From Acanthaster planci (taxonomy: Eukaryota > Echinodermata > Asteroidea > Valvatida > Acanthasteridae): 10,091 nt of DNA. The notes under the pieces are model-generated. The model was not told the DNA's origin. It did not search any database and saw only the letters and a program-made list of their open reading frames with translations. Position numbers and translations under genes: made by a program. Shown here piece by piece: positions 1 through 7,300 of this stretch (its first letter is position 1; every line of letters begins with the position of its first letter). The stretch is taken from assembly GCF_001949145.1 (NCBI RefSeq), contig NW_019091410.1, positions 1,539,687 through 1,549,777 of the forward strand, written 5' to 3'.

Positions 1-288
1 GACCAGTTAGTTACCATTGGCCTACTTGCAGATAGGAGAGACAGAGGTATATCAAAGCTATCAAAAGCTATGAAAGCGATGTTATTGCAGGATAACAAAA
101 ATCGTATCGATTTTTCGAAGTTTTGTTTTCGAGTAGTGTTGTTGGTGGCAGTCTTAATATGCGCATTGCTATTTGTGGCCAAGTCTCGTCAAATCGACAT
201 CTACTTTTCAATTATGAGAGTTCAAATTTATCCTTATTGTGCCGCCGTTTCATGTAGTCACCAAATATCTCTGATTACAATTCCGCAG
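1..288 (+). other. Gene 1, 3' part of last intron
   Basis: This stretch precedes the gene 1 terminal exon and aligns with the sequence before the two other terminal-exon copies (about 5030-5297 and 6690-6983). I read it as intron: the domain frame is closed by a TAG at 255-257, and an acceptor (TTCCGCAG) ends at 288. A hydrophobic open frame starts at the ATG at 70 but runs out of frame with the downstream domain. The 105-bp conserved block at 126-230 lies inside it. The donor and upstream exons are outside the window. Confidence 0.65.
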
Positions 289-596
289 CCGTCGGTGGCT
301 TCAATATGCACAAGTCAGCCGTAAGAGCCTGCTTTTCGCCCGATTATTCAACTATTTGCGAGCAGCTGCTCGGGGGACGATCAGTTTACGACCACGAGGA
401 ACTTCTCGTCACTGCCGAAGAAAGCCGCCCCTTCTGGGTCGCTTACAAGGACGGCATAGTGACCGTGGGTAAAGGAGGACACGACCAGGCTTTCTTAGAG
501 TGGAACGCCACAGCATACCACGGCGACATATCAACTCCGGTACACGTCGGTATATTTGCCTGGAGAAACGTACCTGGAGAGTGGGTGTTTTACTAA
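289..596 (+). CDS. Gene 1 terminal exon, FAMeT-domain (PF12248-like) protein, C-terminal part
   Basis: This exon encodes the C-terminal two thirds of a FAMeT-type domain. It starts in phase 1 after the acceptor ending at 288 and stops at TAA 594-596. Family hallmarks in order are V/I-GGF near the start, KSAVRAC, YDHEELLVTAEESRPFWVAYKDG split over the core, VGKGG, FLEW and GEWVF at the end. An N-A-T sequon follows the FLEW motif. Compared with the gene 2 exon it has one extra residue in the loop between the two cysteines after SAVRA, and it stops four residues early, losing the final Phe-Cys-Ala. The domain is named after a crustacean enzyme, but methyltransferase activity is doubtful for most members. 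A secreted, possibly ligand-binding role is inferred from the signal peptides of the neighbouring paralogs. Exons 1 and 2 lie outside the window. Confidence 0.82.
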
Positions 597-606
597 TTCT
601 GTGCCT

Positions 607-645
607 AATAAACCGAAGCAAGTGTTGAAGAAGTAAAAAAATAAA
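607..645 (+). promoter_or_regulatory. Gene 1 polyadenylation signals
   Basis: Two canonical AATAAA hexamers follow the gene 1 stop codon, at 607-612 and 640-645. The second lies 44 bases past the stop and is followed by a T-rich stretch, so it is the likelier signal, with cleavage expected around 655-670. The matching region after gene 2 has lost both hexamers. Confidence 0.5.
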
Positions 646-735
646 TTTATTTTTGAAAGGTCTGAGAGTAGAGGTAGCCACTACAGTGTGCAATTTGATC
701 TTTTGAAAGAAACCTGGCACTTAATTGACAAAATC

Positions 736-1203
736 AATTATCTTCAGGCAAACTTGAATTCTCAGTTCTTATTGGTCGATCCATGGCAACAAACAGTGTG
801 ATATATAACCGTAATGCACGGTTCATATCAAACCCTGAGTAATGATCTGTTCTAACTCGACACATTGTGCTAGTTTTACGCTAAAAGCAAACGCACATAT
901 CTTCATGACTATAAAGTCAAAAGTGTCGAGTTTGCTCGTGCTGATCGTCATGTGTTTAAATGCACTAACAATTCTAACAATGCCCTTTCTTAGTGTTAAC
1001 CCTGTTGCAATTGTTGTTATTAAAAATAAGTTGAAACACAAATAATTTCCATGCTCCCTTGATAAAATTGCAGAATTGTGGTACATCGGTGTTATTGTTT
1101 TGGTTGTGCGCCGTATGATATCTTTTGTCTTCTTTTTTATGTAAAGCGCGCATAGGCCCCTTTACCTTCAGTAGTGTGCGTCAAGTTTGCTTGAAGATAA
1201 ATT
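736..1203. mobile_element. Probable MITE with about 22-bp terminal inverted repeats
   Basis: The left end (736-757) and right end (1181-1203) are inverted repeats differing by one substitution and one single-base indel. The interior has no credible coding frame, so this looks like a small non-autonomous DNA transposon. The matching place downstream of gene 2 (about 7422) passes directly from the shared GAAACCTGGC...GACAAAA flank into CAA-rich sequence without this insert. Alignment with that empty site suggests the true right boundary may reach about 1227, where a GATAATT mirrors AATTATC at 736. I could not define a clean target-site duplication, so the superfamily is unknown. Confidence 0.55.
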
Positions 1204-2732
1204 CGTTATCACTCTCGTGTGATAATTCATATTAACAAACAACAAAAACTACAACATCAGCTTCTGGCATTATCAATGACACCAGTTAAAAATAACACGA
1301 ATCAACACAAAACAGAACATTTTCCAAATTTTGAATTTAAATGTCCGATTCTTGAAATGCCACCTCCAGTCCTGGATGAACACCAGCTTGAGTCAATTCA
1401 ACGACAAAAGAGTCAAAGAGTCGAATGTAGAAACGTTCTCTCTGCACAGTTTACTTCTATTAATTTGCAGGGAGCATTTCCTTGGCCATGCTCCTGAGTG
1501 TAGGGGAGTGTCAATGCAAGGAAACCCTAGTAAATACTTATCATTGTATAAATATTTCACACGATCTTCGGTCGGAGAAATTGTAAGATTTACGGGGCTC
1601 AACGTGGTAAGTGTTCTGATTAGGACTGTATAACGTGCTATACTGCATTGGTCAGCTAGCTGTGTTAGCCATGTGGTCCTAGGCCTGTTAGCCTTTGATC
1701 ATCACATCCATTGTATTATTATTTACGGTGCCGTCTAGCCACCACACTACACTTACTGTTTTCATATTTAATAAAATGCAGTTCTGGAGTTAGACATCAT
1801 TATTTATTGTTCACGTGTTCCCAAGTGCTTGTCCACATACTGTTTTGTAACCATAATGCCAACTGCGTAAGCCTGTTGGTAAAACTTCAAAGTTGTTTCA
1901 GAGCTAGAAGTTATACAATAAGAAATCATTCAAGAAATGTTTTACAATGTTTTACTATTCATTTCATGTATTGGGTAAACATGAATTAGTAGAAAAAGAT
2001 AGAACATGGTCTAGAATAAATATGCTTCTGTGACAGCCACTGATTTACAGGTAAATGTCGTAACCAAAGACACCGAACTTGAAAATCCTGAGTTGAGGTT
2101 TCAAACGGTAGCTACAAGAATTGGTTTCAGGCATAATTTTCCCGCAAGTTTATTCTCTTTGTCAATTTTCGAGACTATTTGACATTTTAAATTATCCACG
2201 GTTTCCTGGGCAACTGAGGGTGCTGTTGCAGTGAAGCATGGAAGACGGTTCTGTAACAGCCTCGTTCCCATGGGCACGATCTCGCTGGGCCATGTTGGTT
2301 CCCACTTTGCCTTGGCAATCTAACCCCTGGTGCTGTATAATTTAAATATCCTGCACGGTTTGGCAAAATGTATCTCATAAAAACAAACTTGGAAAAAATA
2401 TACTTCACCTTTTCAACAAAAATATATATGATGGCACTCCAGGGCCTTCGTAGTCCACAAATCAATGTAACATTCAGGTTTGCGTCTTGGGATGACATCA
2501 CAGTTGGTGATGATCGCCATGTTATGGATAAATTTGGTTAAAGAAATCCTTGTAGGCGAGCTTTACTCTTGTCACACCACTCAGGACTGTTTAAAGTCGT
2601 CATCCGACCAAACAGTCCTGTGTTGTATTCAATCGGTCATTCTAGTCTTGCTAATCAATCACATTTCCTTGTTGGTCATACTCTTTAGTAGCAACTGTCA
2701 CAGTGACATGCGACTATCAGGTGAGAGAGGAA
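1204..2732. other. Intergenic spacer, no gene recognised
   Basis: A short CAA-rich piece at 1233-1260, followed by a stretch to about 1320, resembles the sequence flanking the minisatellite downstream of gene 2, so this is still part of the tandem unit. Beyond it I see only short open frames with no recognisable domain, no consistent splice-bounded coding signal and no RNA gene. One notable hairpin is listed separately at 2582-2620. Confidence 0.5.
2582..2620. repeat. Hairpin with 11-bp perfect stem
   Basis: CAGGACTGTTT (2582-2592) is exactly inverted as AAACAGTCCTG (2610-2620). Inside the 17-base loop, GTCG (2596-2599) and CGAC (2605-2608) can pair as well, giving a two-storey hairpin. It could be a foldback transposon remnant or a structured RNA; nothing else defines it. 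Confidence 0.5.
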
Positions 2733-3592
2733 ATCATTAAATAGAAATCAAACATGTTAATTTCATCACGCGATGAAATACGTAAGTAGCCTCCCTCGAC
2801 TTTATAAGCAGCCTCCCTCAACGTTGTTGAAAGTAGGTTTATTTTCCAGGAGCATAACCGTTTTAGTCGGAAAACAACGTCTTTTGGAGATACTAAAATA
2901 AAAATCTGTTCTAAATTCACGTGGCCCTATTTTTGGGATGAGAATTGGCACTGAATTTCTAACAGTGTAGAGGCTCGAGGTAAAGGAGTACATGACTTGT
3001 CAAGCAGTAGTCGATTTCCTGTACGAAGCGTTATGAAATAAAAGGCCACAAGGCAAAATCGAACAGTCGCGGCGAGGGTGATAGTCGCTGTTTGACGCCT
3101 CAACATCACTTTTTTTTACCTCGATATCTATATCCAAGGGAGGACAAATAGGCCTGTACATTCCGTAAAACGGAGAGGAACTTAATCTGCCAGTTGATCT
3201 TTCTTTCCAGCATTTTAGCGCAGTGGTGATTCTCGTGCTGTGTTCCATTTGATTTAATATCAGCCGATGGGAGCCTCACATCCAATTTCAGCCGACGGTT
3301 GACAGGCATTTTTATTGTACCATTATCGACGCCGGTGAAGAAGTCTGATTTAAAGAGAAATGGTCTGCGTACTATGCGTACGGATAGTTGGCATGGAATT
3401 GAATGTAATATAGTGGCCCTTCGAGCAGAGTTCATTCAACGCAGCAACCGGCCGGTGTTGCTACTATGGCAACTAAAACGATTGACTCCAGCGAGCACTC
3501 ACGTGAACGGAAATGAAACATGCATGGTACGGAGGTGTGTCGTCTCACAGTTTCAGTCCAGTAAGCAAGAAATGAAGACGAGTTGGATAGAC
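2733..3592 (+). promoter_or_regulatory. Gene 2 5' flank, conserved with gene 3
   Basis: This block aligns through to 3592 with 8845-9773 upstream of gene 3. Shared landmarks are the paired CCTCCCTC words near 2790-2820, ACCGTTTTAGTCGGAAAA, AATAAAAATCTGTTC, GTGATAGTCGCTG, TGTTCCATTTGAT and GCTACTATGGCAACTAAAA. Indels and substitutions separate these landmarks, so the retained words are candidates for promoter and 5' UTR function. No TATA box sits at an obvious place. The transcription start is not determinable by eye, and part of the block may belong to a 5' UTR containing the upstream ATG at 3466. Confidence 0.55.
3260..3298 (+). promoter_or_regulatory. Paired TCAGCCGAYGG motif upstream of gene 2
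   Basis: TCAGCCGATGG (3260-3270) and TCAGCCGACGG (3288-3298) form a direct pair, 28 bases start to start and about 330 bases before the gene 2 ATG. The same pair with the same 28-base spacing occurs before gene 3. A transcription-factor site is an inference. Confidence 0.4.
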
Positions 3593-3797
3593 ATGGATGA
3601 TCTGCGCTACGTTTCGATCCTGACTTTGGCTCTTGGGCTGGCTTGCTCCTTCTGCTTGCTAGCCGTGCATGGAGAGATATGTAGTGCTATGACCAAGGCT
3701 TCAGCCGGTGACGATCTTGGCTCGCTCCGCAAGAGAGCTTTAGCGGCTTTCCAAGCACAGTGCCGTGAAAAAACAGGCTATCTCGGCTGTACTGCAT
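3593..3797 (+). CDS. Gene 2 exon 1, signal peptide
   Basis: This exon encodes Met-Asp-Asp-Leu-Arg-Tyr, a leucine-rich hydrophobic core, then the mature N-terminus with TKASAGDDLGSLRKR. The donor is T|GTAAGT at 3797/3798, phase 1. I chose the ATG at 3593 because it is shared with gene 3 and directly precedes the hydrophobic core. The in-frame ATG at 3572 is GTG in gene 3. An in-frame ATG at 3524 is shared by both genes and would add a 23-residue basic extension, so a longer N-terminus cannot be excluded. Confidence 0.8.
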
Positions 3798-6700
3798 GTA
3801 AGTCATTCTTATTAATAAAACCCTACATGTTTGCATTTTCTATTGGTAGCGCTGGGTACTTTACATTCATATTTTGCGTCCATAAAAACCAACAAAAATG
3901 GCTCGCCATCACTGCACAGCGAATGGACGTGTATGCTTGCGCTGTAGATTTTTTTCAACCAGCTTACATTTTTTCCTTTTCTCCGGCACTTGAGCCTTGA
4001 TACAAAGATGACTGTGATTTCTGCTTTTCAAGTTCATATATTTCACCCTATTAATACAATAGATTGCTTCGTTTCTTTCACAGCATGGAATTGGTATGGC
4101 GTGCCTTTTGGAAATCATACACCCCTGCCCTGGGGTTGATTAGCACCTTAATAATAAAATACATGTTGCACAAATTGTGGCATTAGGCCTATATCCAGGC
4201 ATCAACAAGTCACAGCATGACATTCCAAATGTCTCGTATTGGGCACCGTACATATCCTTGGTCTAATCAGCGTATTGTGTTTTCTAATTCAACCGCCAAA
4301 TTCAGAACACGAGTGAATCGTGCAAATTATGACCTTGTCTGGGTATTTCCTCCCAGCTTGTTCATTCGCCCTGGAGCCTTCAGACCCTCCTGGAATCACG
4401 TTCATCCTGCAGCCCCTGTACGAGTCTTTTCGTCTGGATTTCCACGTGAAGACCAGGCGCGATGCCATTTTAGTCTTGGCGAAAGAGATGACAGAGGAAT
4501 CTTCGTTTGCGTGGATAAGTGAGTATCGGTGACAATCACTTGAATTACTCGCACAATTATTTTACCCAAATTTATCCACGCTGTTCCTTTAATTAAATAA
4601 TTACCCAGCTTTTTGAAACAATATGGAGGAAATTATTTAGTCAAGAAATAAAACCAACAAACGCAGCAAAGTTTCCAGGACGCGCACAGACTCGATGGGT
4701 CGTTTTGTGTCGGTTACCCGTGTCTTGCTCGAAAGCAAGATCTTAATGTCTTGGTAGAATCGTAAACAGAATTTTTCAAGCAAAGAGTTGGTGTAGAACG
4801 CTATTTGACAGCCAAAAATCGGTCTTTGATTATAAAACAAATTAAATTGAAGAGGGAAAAGCTAAGTGTGGTTTATGAAAAGCTCTTAGCGGGGCGCTTT
4901 AATATCATTAAATGTTCACGTAAGTCCCTGGATTATGGTTTGGGCTGTGGATGGAGACTATGATATCACGTGTGTGACATCGCTAGGATGAGGGTAATAT
5001 GCTTTTTTATTAACCAGTCAGCGACCTTTCTGGCCTAAGACAGAGGTATTTCAAAGTTATCCAAAGCTATGAAAGCGATGATATTGCAGGATAACATAAA
5101 ACATATCGATTTTTTGAAGTTTCATTTTCGAGTAGTGTTGTTGGTGGCAGTCTTAATATGCGCATTGCTATTTGTGGCCAAGCCTCGTCAAATCGACATC
5201 TACTTTTCAATTATGAGAGTTCAAATTTACCCGTTTTATTGTGCCGCCCTTTCACGTAATCCTCAGTCACAGAATACATTTGATTACAATTCCACAGCCA
5301 TTGGTGGCTTCGACATGCACCAGTCAGCCGTAAGAGCCTGCTTTTTGCTGGATTCACCTACTTGCCATGAGTTACTCGGAGGACGATCGGTTTACGACCA
5401 CGAGGAACTTCTCGTCAGTGCCGAAGAAAGCCGCCCCTTCTGGATCGCATTCAAGGACGGCATANCACTGTTATTACGGTTGTGTAAAATTTTACACAAT
5501 TTTACCCCTTTTGTGTAAAATTTTACACAACTGCTGTTTACTATATGAACCTAGCAATTCATCTGAGCAGCCTTTTGGCCACTTGGACCTTTGGGATTCA
5601 ACAAAGATGTCATGGTCACTGCACTTGGGCGATTTTGCTTCTCAGTAAATCCATAGCTGAAACTGAGTATTCTGCTGTTCAAGTCGTCAAGTTAGAAAGC
5701 CTCCTCATCTAACAAATCCTTCAATACTAACTTGACTACGAGTGGTATCATTCCTTCCAAAAGATCATGCATGATGTCAAACGAACTGTTCTCTACTACA
5801 TGAAAATAGGGCAAGTTATTCAAGCTGCTCCTCCTTGCTACACCAGTAGCTGTCAGATTTCCAATCTCCACATCCAAAGCAAAATTTTCTTTGGTTCGTA
5901 ATTGGTCTTTCTTTTCTTCCTCCTGTATTTGGCAGTCACCTCTGTGTGACCGGCACTCCCTGCAGAAATAGTTGGCAGTAAATCCACTGGAAAATCCCAA
6001 CATGGACTGCAGTCCAAGGTTGTCACCAATAACTTGGAACAGTTTTGGATAAACACGGCCCTTAAATTCATCGCAATTGATTACTATGCCATCAATATAT
6101 ATTTTATGCAGTTCTGCACAAATGATCTCTAGAACCGAATCGATTCCATATTTGGTGACTAGTTTTGATGTTACAGCCAAGCCTAATGCAGATAGGGAAG
6201 TGCAGTTGGAAAATGAAGAAGTTGCGTATGCCTTGGTTGAAGTTGAGTCCAACGAAGCAGCTGAGGAAAACGATGATGCAAGCAGTGTTGTCAATGATGG
6301 AACTGAGGTAATAACTGAATGCCTATCTTGTTTCAAGTGTCTCAAGGTGCAGAATAATGCATTCGAACTTTTTTCACACTTGAAGTATGTCCACAATATT
6401 AATTCCAATACCTCTCATCATTCGCTCTCATCACTGTCATCTTCATACTCAACATCAAAGTTATCCATGGCAACTGCATCATCTTCATGCACTTGGTGTT
6501 GGACATGAACATGTACATGGTGTTTCTTTACATGCCTTTTATAGGTTTTGCAGTGTGAGAAGGCAAGCTGACATTCCGGGCATATTATTTGGGTTGCTGT
6601 ATTGGAATTAATATTGTGGACATACTTCAAGTGTGACATGCGCTAGGATGAGGGTAATATGCTTTTTTATTAACCAGTCAGCGACCGTTCTGGCCCAATG

Positions 6701-7300
6701 CATGAACAGTTTATTAAGAAGACAGAGTTCTATCAAAGTTAATATCCAAAGCTATGAAAGTGGTGATATTGCAGAATAACATAAAACATTCCATTTTTCG
6801 AAGTTTCGTTTTCGAGTAGTGTTGTTGGTGGCAGTCTTAATATGCGCATTGCTATTTGTGGCCAAGTCTCGTCAAATCGACATCTACTTTTCAATTGTGA
6901 GAGTTCAAATTTACCCAAGTTTTATAGTGCCGCCCTTTCACGTAATCCTCAGTCACGAGATATATTTGATTACAATTCCACAGCCATTGGTGGTTTCGAC
7001 ATGCACAGGTCAGCCGTAAGAGCCTGCTTTTTGCTTGATTCACCTACTTGCCATGAGTTACTCGGGGGACGATCGGTTTACGACCACGAGGAACTTCTCG
7101 TCACTGCCGAAGAAAGCCGCCCCTTCTGGGTCGCTTACAAGGACAGCGTAGTGACCGTGGGTAAAGGAGGACACGATCAGGCGTTCATGGAGTGGAACGC
7201 CACAGCATACCACGGCGAGATATCAACTCCGGTACACGTCAGTATATCAGCCTGGGAGTATGCACCTGGAGAGTGGGTGTTTCACCAGTTCTGTGCCTAA
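3593..7300 (+). CDS. Gene 2: secreted FAMeT-domain protein, three exons
   Basis: The model joins 3593-3797, 4357-4518 and 6984-7300, giving 227 residues. Residues 1-27 are a signal peptide with a strong hydrophobic core and a likely cut after Val-His-Gly. Residues 28-78 form a short linker with Cys residues. The FAMeT-type domain runs from about 81 to 222: FHVKTRRDAILVL (exon 2), WITIGG created across the exon 2/3 junction, SAVRAC, RPFWVAYKD (168-176), VGKGG (181-185) and GEWVF (218-222). An N-A-T sequon is at 194-196. Both introns are phase 1, and the spliced codons restore the expected family motif xIxIGG, which strongly supports the model. The protein is predicted to be extracellular. Enzymatic activity cannot be claimed, and these domains are often misannotated as methyltransferases. 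Intron 2 carries a broken alternative terminal exon and a transposon fragment, so this gene may be aberrantly spliced or its layout may be an assembly artefact. Confidence 0.72.
3798..4356 (+). other. Gene 2 intron 1
   Basis: The donor GTAAGT starts at 3798 and the acceptor TTTCCTCCCAG ends at 4356. The first 120 or so bases, including ATTCTTATTAATAAAACCCT, match the start of gene 3 intron 1 (9979-10091). The rest shows nothing recognisable, and the open frame running from exon 1 into it is read-through. Confidence 0.7.
4357..4518 (+). CDS. Gene 2 exon 2, start of FAMeT domain
   Basis: This is a 162-base symmetric phase 1-1 exon. It begins after a pyrimidine-rich acceptor (TATTTCCTCCCAG) and ends at A|GTGAGT. 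It encodes the N-terminal strands of the domain, including FRLDFHVKTRRDAILVLAKE, which fits the family pattern F-x-V-x-A/T-x-x-D-A-x-x-x-L. Its last bases join in phase with exon 3 to give A-W-I-T-I-G-G. No other copy of this exon lies in the window. Confidence 0.75.
4519..5297 (+). other. Gene 2 intron 2, first part
   Basis: This stretch runs from the donor GTGAGT to the acceptor of the broken exon copy, and is otherwise intron up to 6983. It holds a perfect 7-bp-stem hairpin (TCTTGCT, loop CGAA, AGCAAGA at 4723-4740). From about 4972 it contains the sequence repeated at 6631, which includes the 105-bp conserved block at 5125-5229. No coding exon is supported in 4519-4971. Confidence 0.6.
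4972..5464 (+). repeat. Duplicated segment, copy A (partner 6631-7144)
   Basis: Starting at GTGTGACAT, this roughly 490-base segment is repeated at 6631-7144 with scattered substitutions and a few indels, the largest being an insertion near 6690-6715 of the partner. It carries the intron end and the first 167 bases of the terminal exon. It ends precisely at the N at 5465. Confidence 0.75.
5298..5464 (+). pseudogene. Truncated second copy of the terminal FAMeT exon
   Basis: This copy has the same acceptor (TTCCACAG, phase 1) and an open frame through IGGFDMHQSAVRAC, YDHEELLVSAEESRPFW and KDGI. It then breaks at an N, after which the frame runs into foreign sequence and reaches a stop at 5516-5518. 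It lacks the VGKGG and GEWVF half of the domain. It keeps an open frame with conservative changes (Val to Ile, Tyr to Phe), so it was interrupted recently or represents another allele. If spliced to exon 2 it would give a truncated domain. Confidence 0.7.
5480..5530. repeat. Two identical 20-bp palindromes
   Basis: TTGTGTAAAATTTTACACAA is its own reverse complement and occurs at 5480-5499 and again at 5511-5530, separated by 11 bases. It lies 14 bases inside the CACTG end, so it may be a subterminal binding repeat for the transposase. Confidence 0.85.
5692..6165 (-). pseudogene. Transposase core fragment
   Basis: Read on the minus strand, this encodes about 155 residues from LVTKYGID to LLDEEAF, with a stop at 5692-5694. 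Recognisable stretches are VIGDNLGLQSMLGF, FTANYFCRECR, an LRTKENFALDV segment, TGV and SFDIMHDLLEGM. These match, from memory, large invertebrate transposase-like proteins that start with C2H2 fingers and have a D-x-M-H-D-x-L-E-G motif. I believe they are related to CACTA Tnp2 proteins. The upstream part is separated by an inversion and the C-terminus is missing, so it is a relic. The open frame continues upstream to 6408, but that part is antisense to the zinc-finger segment. Confidence 0.6.
6160..6411 (+). pseudogene. Transposase N-terminal fragment with first C2H2 finger
   Basis: In the forward frame an acidic stretch (LENEEVAYALVEVE) leads to a C2H2 finger: C-F-K-C, 12 residues, then H-L-K-Y-V-H, followed by NINSNT. 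The orientation is opposite to the transposase core just to its left, showing an inversion within the element. The left breakpoint, near 6160, is approximate. Confidence 0.5.
6374..6636. repeat. 38-bp perfect inverted repeat around a zinc-finger segment
   Basis: Positions 6374-6411 and 6599-6636 are exact reverse complements over 38 bases, separated by 187 bases. Each arm encodes the SHLKYVHNINSNT end of the first finger, once per strand. The right arm ends where the duplicated host segment begins. Confidence 0.9.
6418..6639 (-). pseudogene. Second C2H2 finger fragment of the transposase, minus strand
   Basis: On the minus strand, HLKYVHNINSNT continues into ATQ-II-C-P-E-C, 12 residues, H-V-K-K-H-H, a His/Val-rich stretch and an acidic tail (EYEDDSDESE). 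This is the expected continuation of the finger encoded on the plus strand at 6160-6411, so the element has been rearranged. No stop-to-stop complete protein exists here. Confidence 0.55.
6631..6983 (+). repeat. Duplicated segment, copy B, intron part
   Basis: Homology with 4972-5297 resumes here (CGCTAGGATGAGGGTAATAT and onward) and continues to the acceptor of the intact terminal exon. It includes the 105-bp conserved block at 6809-6913. A one-base deletion before the block puts the hydrophobic frame out of register with the upstream ATG and gives a TAG, arguing that this region is not coding in this copy. Confidence 0.7.
6984..7300 (+). CDS. Gene 2 terminal exon, FAMeT domain and stop
   Basis: This is the intact version of the exon, phase 1 from the acceptor ending at 6983 to TAA 7298-7300. 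It encodes residues 124-227, with IGGFDMH, SAVRAC, the invariant block YDHEELLV...PFWVAYKD, VGKGGHDQAF, an N-A-T sequon, GEWVF and a final Phe-Cys-Ala. A 69-base stretch (7076-7144) is identical to gene 1 positions 384-452. No AATAAA follows closely; an ATTAAA variant is at 7353-7358. Confidence 0.82.

Larger units (their letters stand above)
5466..6630 (-). mobile_element. Rearranged CACTA/EnSpm-like transposon fragment
   Basis: The insert begins immediately after the N with CACTG, the terminal signature of CACTA-superfamily elements, followed by subterminal palindromic repeats (5480-5530), which are also typical of that group. It carries a reverse-strand transposase piece and C2H2 zinc-finger segments in mixed orientation. 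No matching right terminus is visible. The element runs into the duplicated host sequence at about 6631, so it is incomplete and not autonomous. The superfamily call rests on the CACTG end, the subterminal repeats and the DIMHDLLEG motif, and is tentative. Confidence 0.5.

Noticed and set aside
70-324. 84-residue frame with a strong hydrophobic segment as a separate membrane-protein gene
   Set aside because: It ends inside the terminal exon in another frame, and the copy near 6753 is broken by a one-base deletion and a TAG. An exact phase-1 splice to the exon gives a much better domain. The conserved block is kept as a finding, not as a gene.
1219-1497. 92-residue Gln- and Pro-containing frame in the gene 1 spacer
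   Set aside because: It begins in the remnant of the CAA-rich repeat shoulder and has no recognisable motif or conservation downstream of gene 2.
3299-3592. Long upstream extension of the gene 2 exon 1 frame
   Set aside because: The frame has no homologous open counterpart before about 9640 upstream of gene 3, and the region behaves as promoter or 5' UTR. Only the part from the ATG at 3524 remains possible.
4723-4740. 7-bp hairpin with CGAA loop as a regulatory RNA element
   Set aside because: It is a single short hairpin inside an intron with no second copy and no flanking signal, so chance is sufficient.
5069-5518. 149-residue frame fusing the hydrophobic segment with the FAMeT half-domain
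   Set aside because: The fusion is open only in this copy. The same regions are out of frame in the other two, so it is more likely intron read-through into a truncated exon.
6166-6408. N-terminal extension of the minus-strand transposase frame
   Set aside because: It is antisense to a clear C2H2 finger segment on the plus strand, so it is a shadow created by the inversion.
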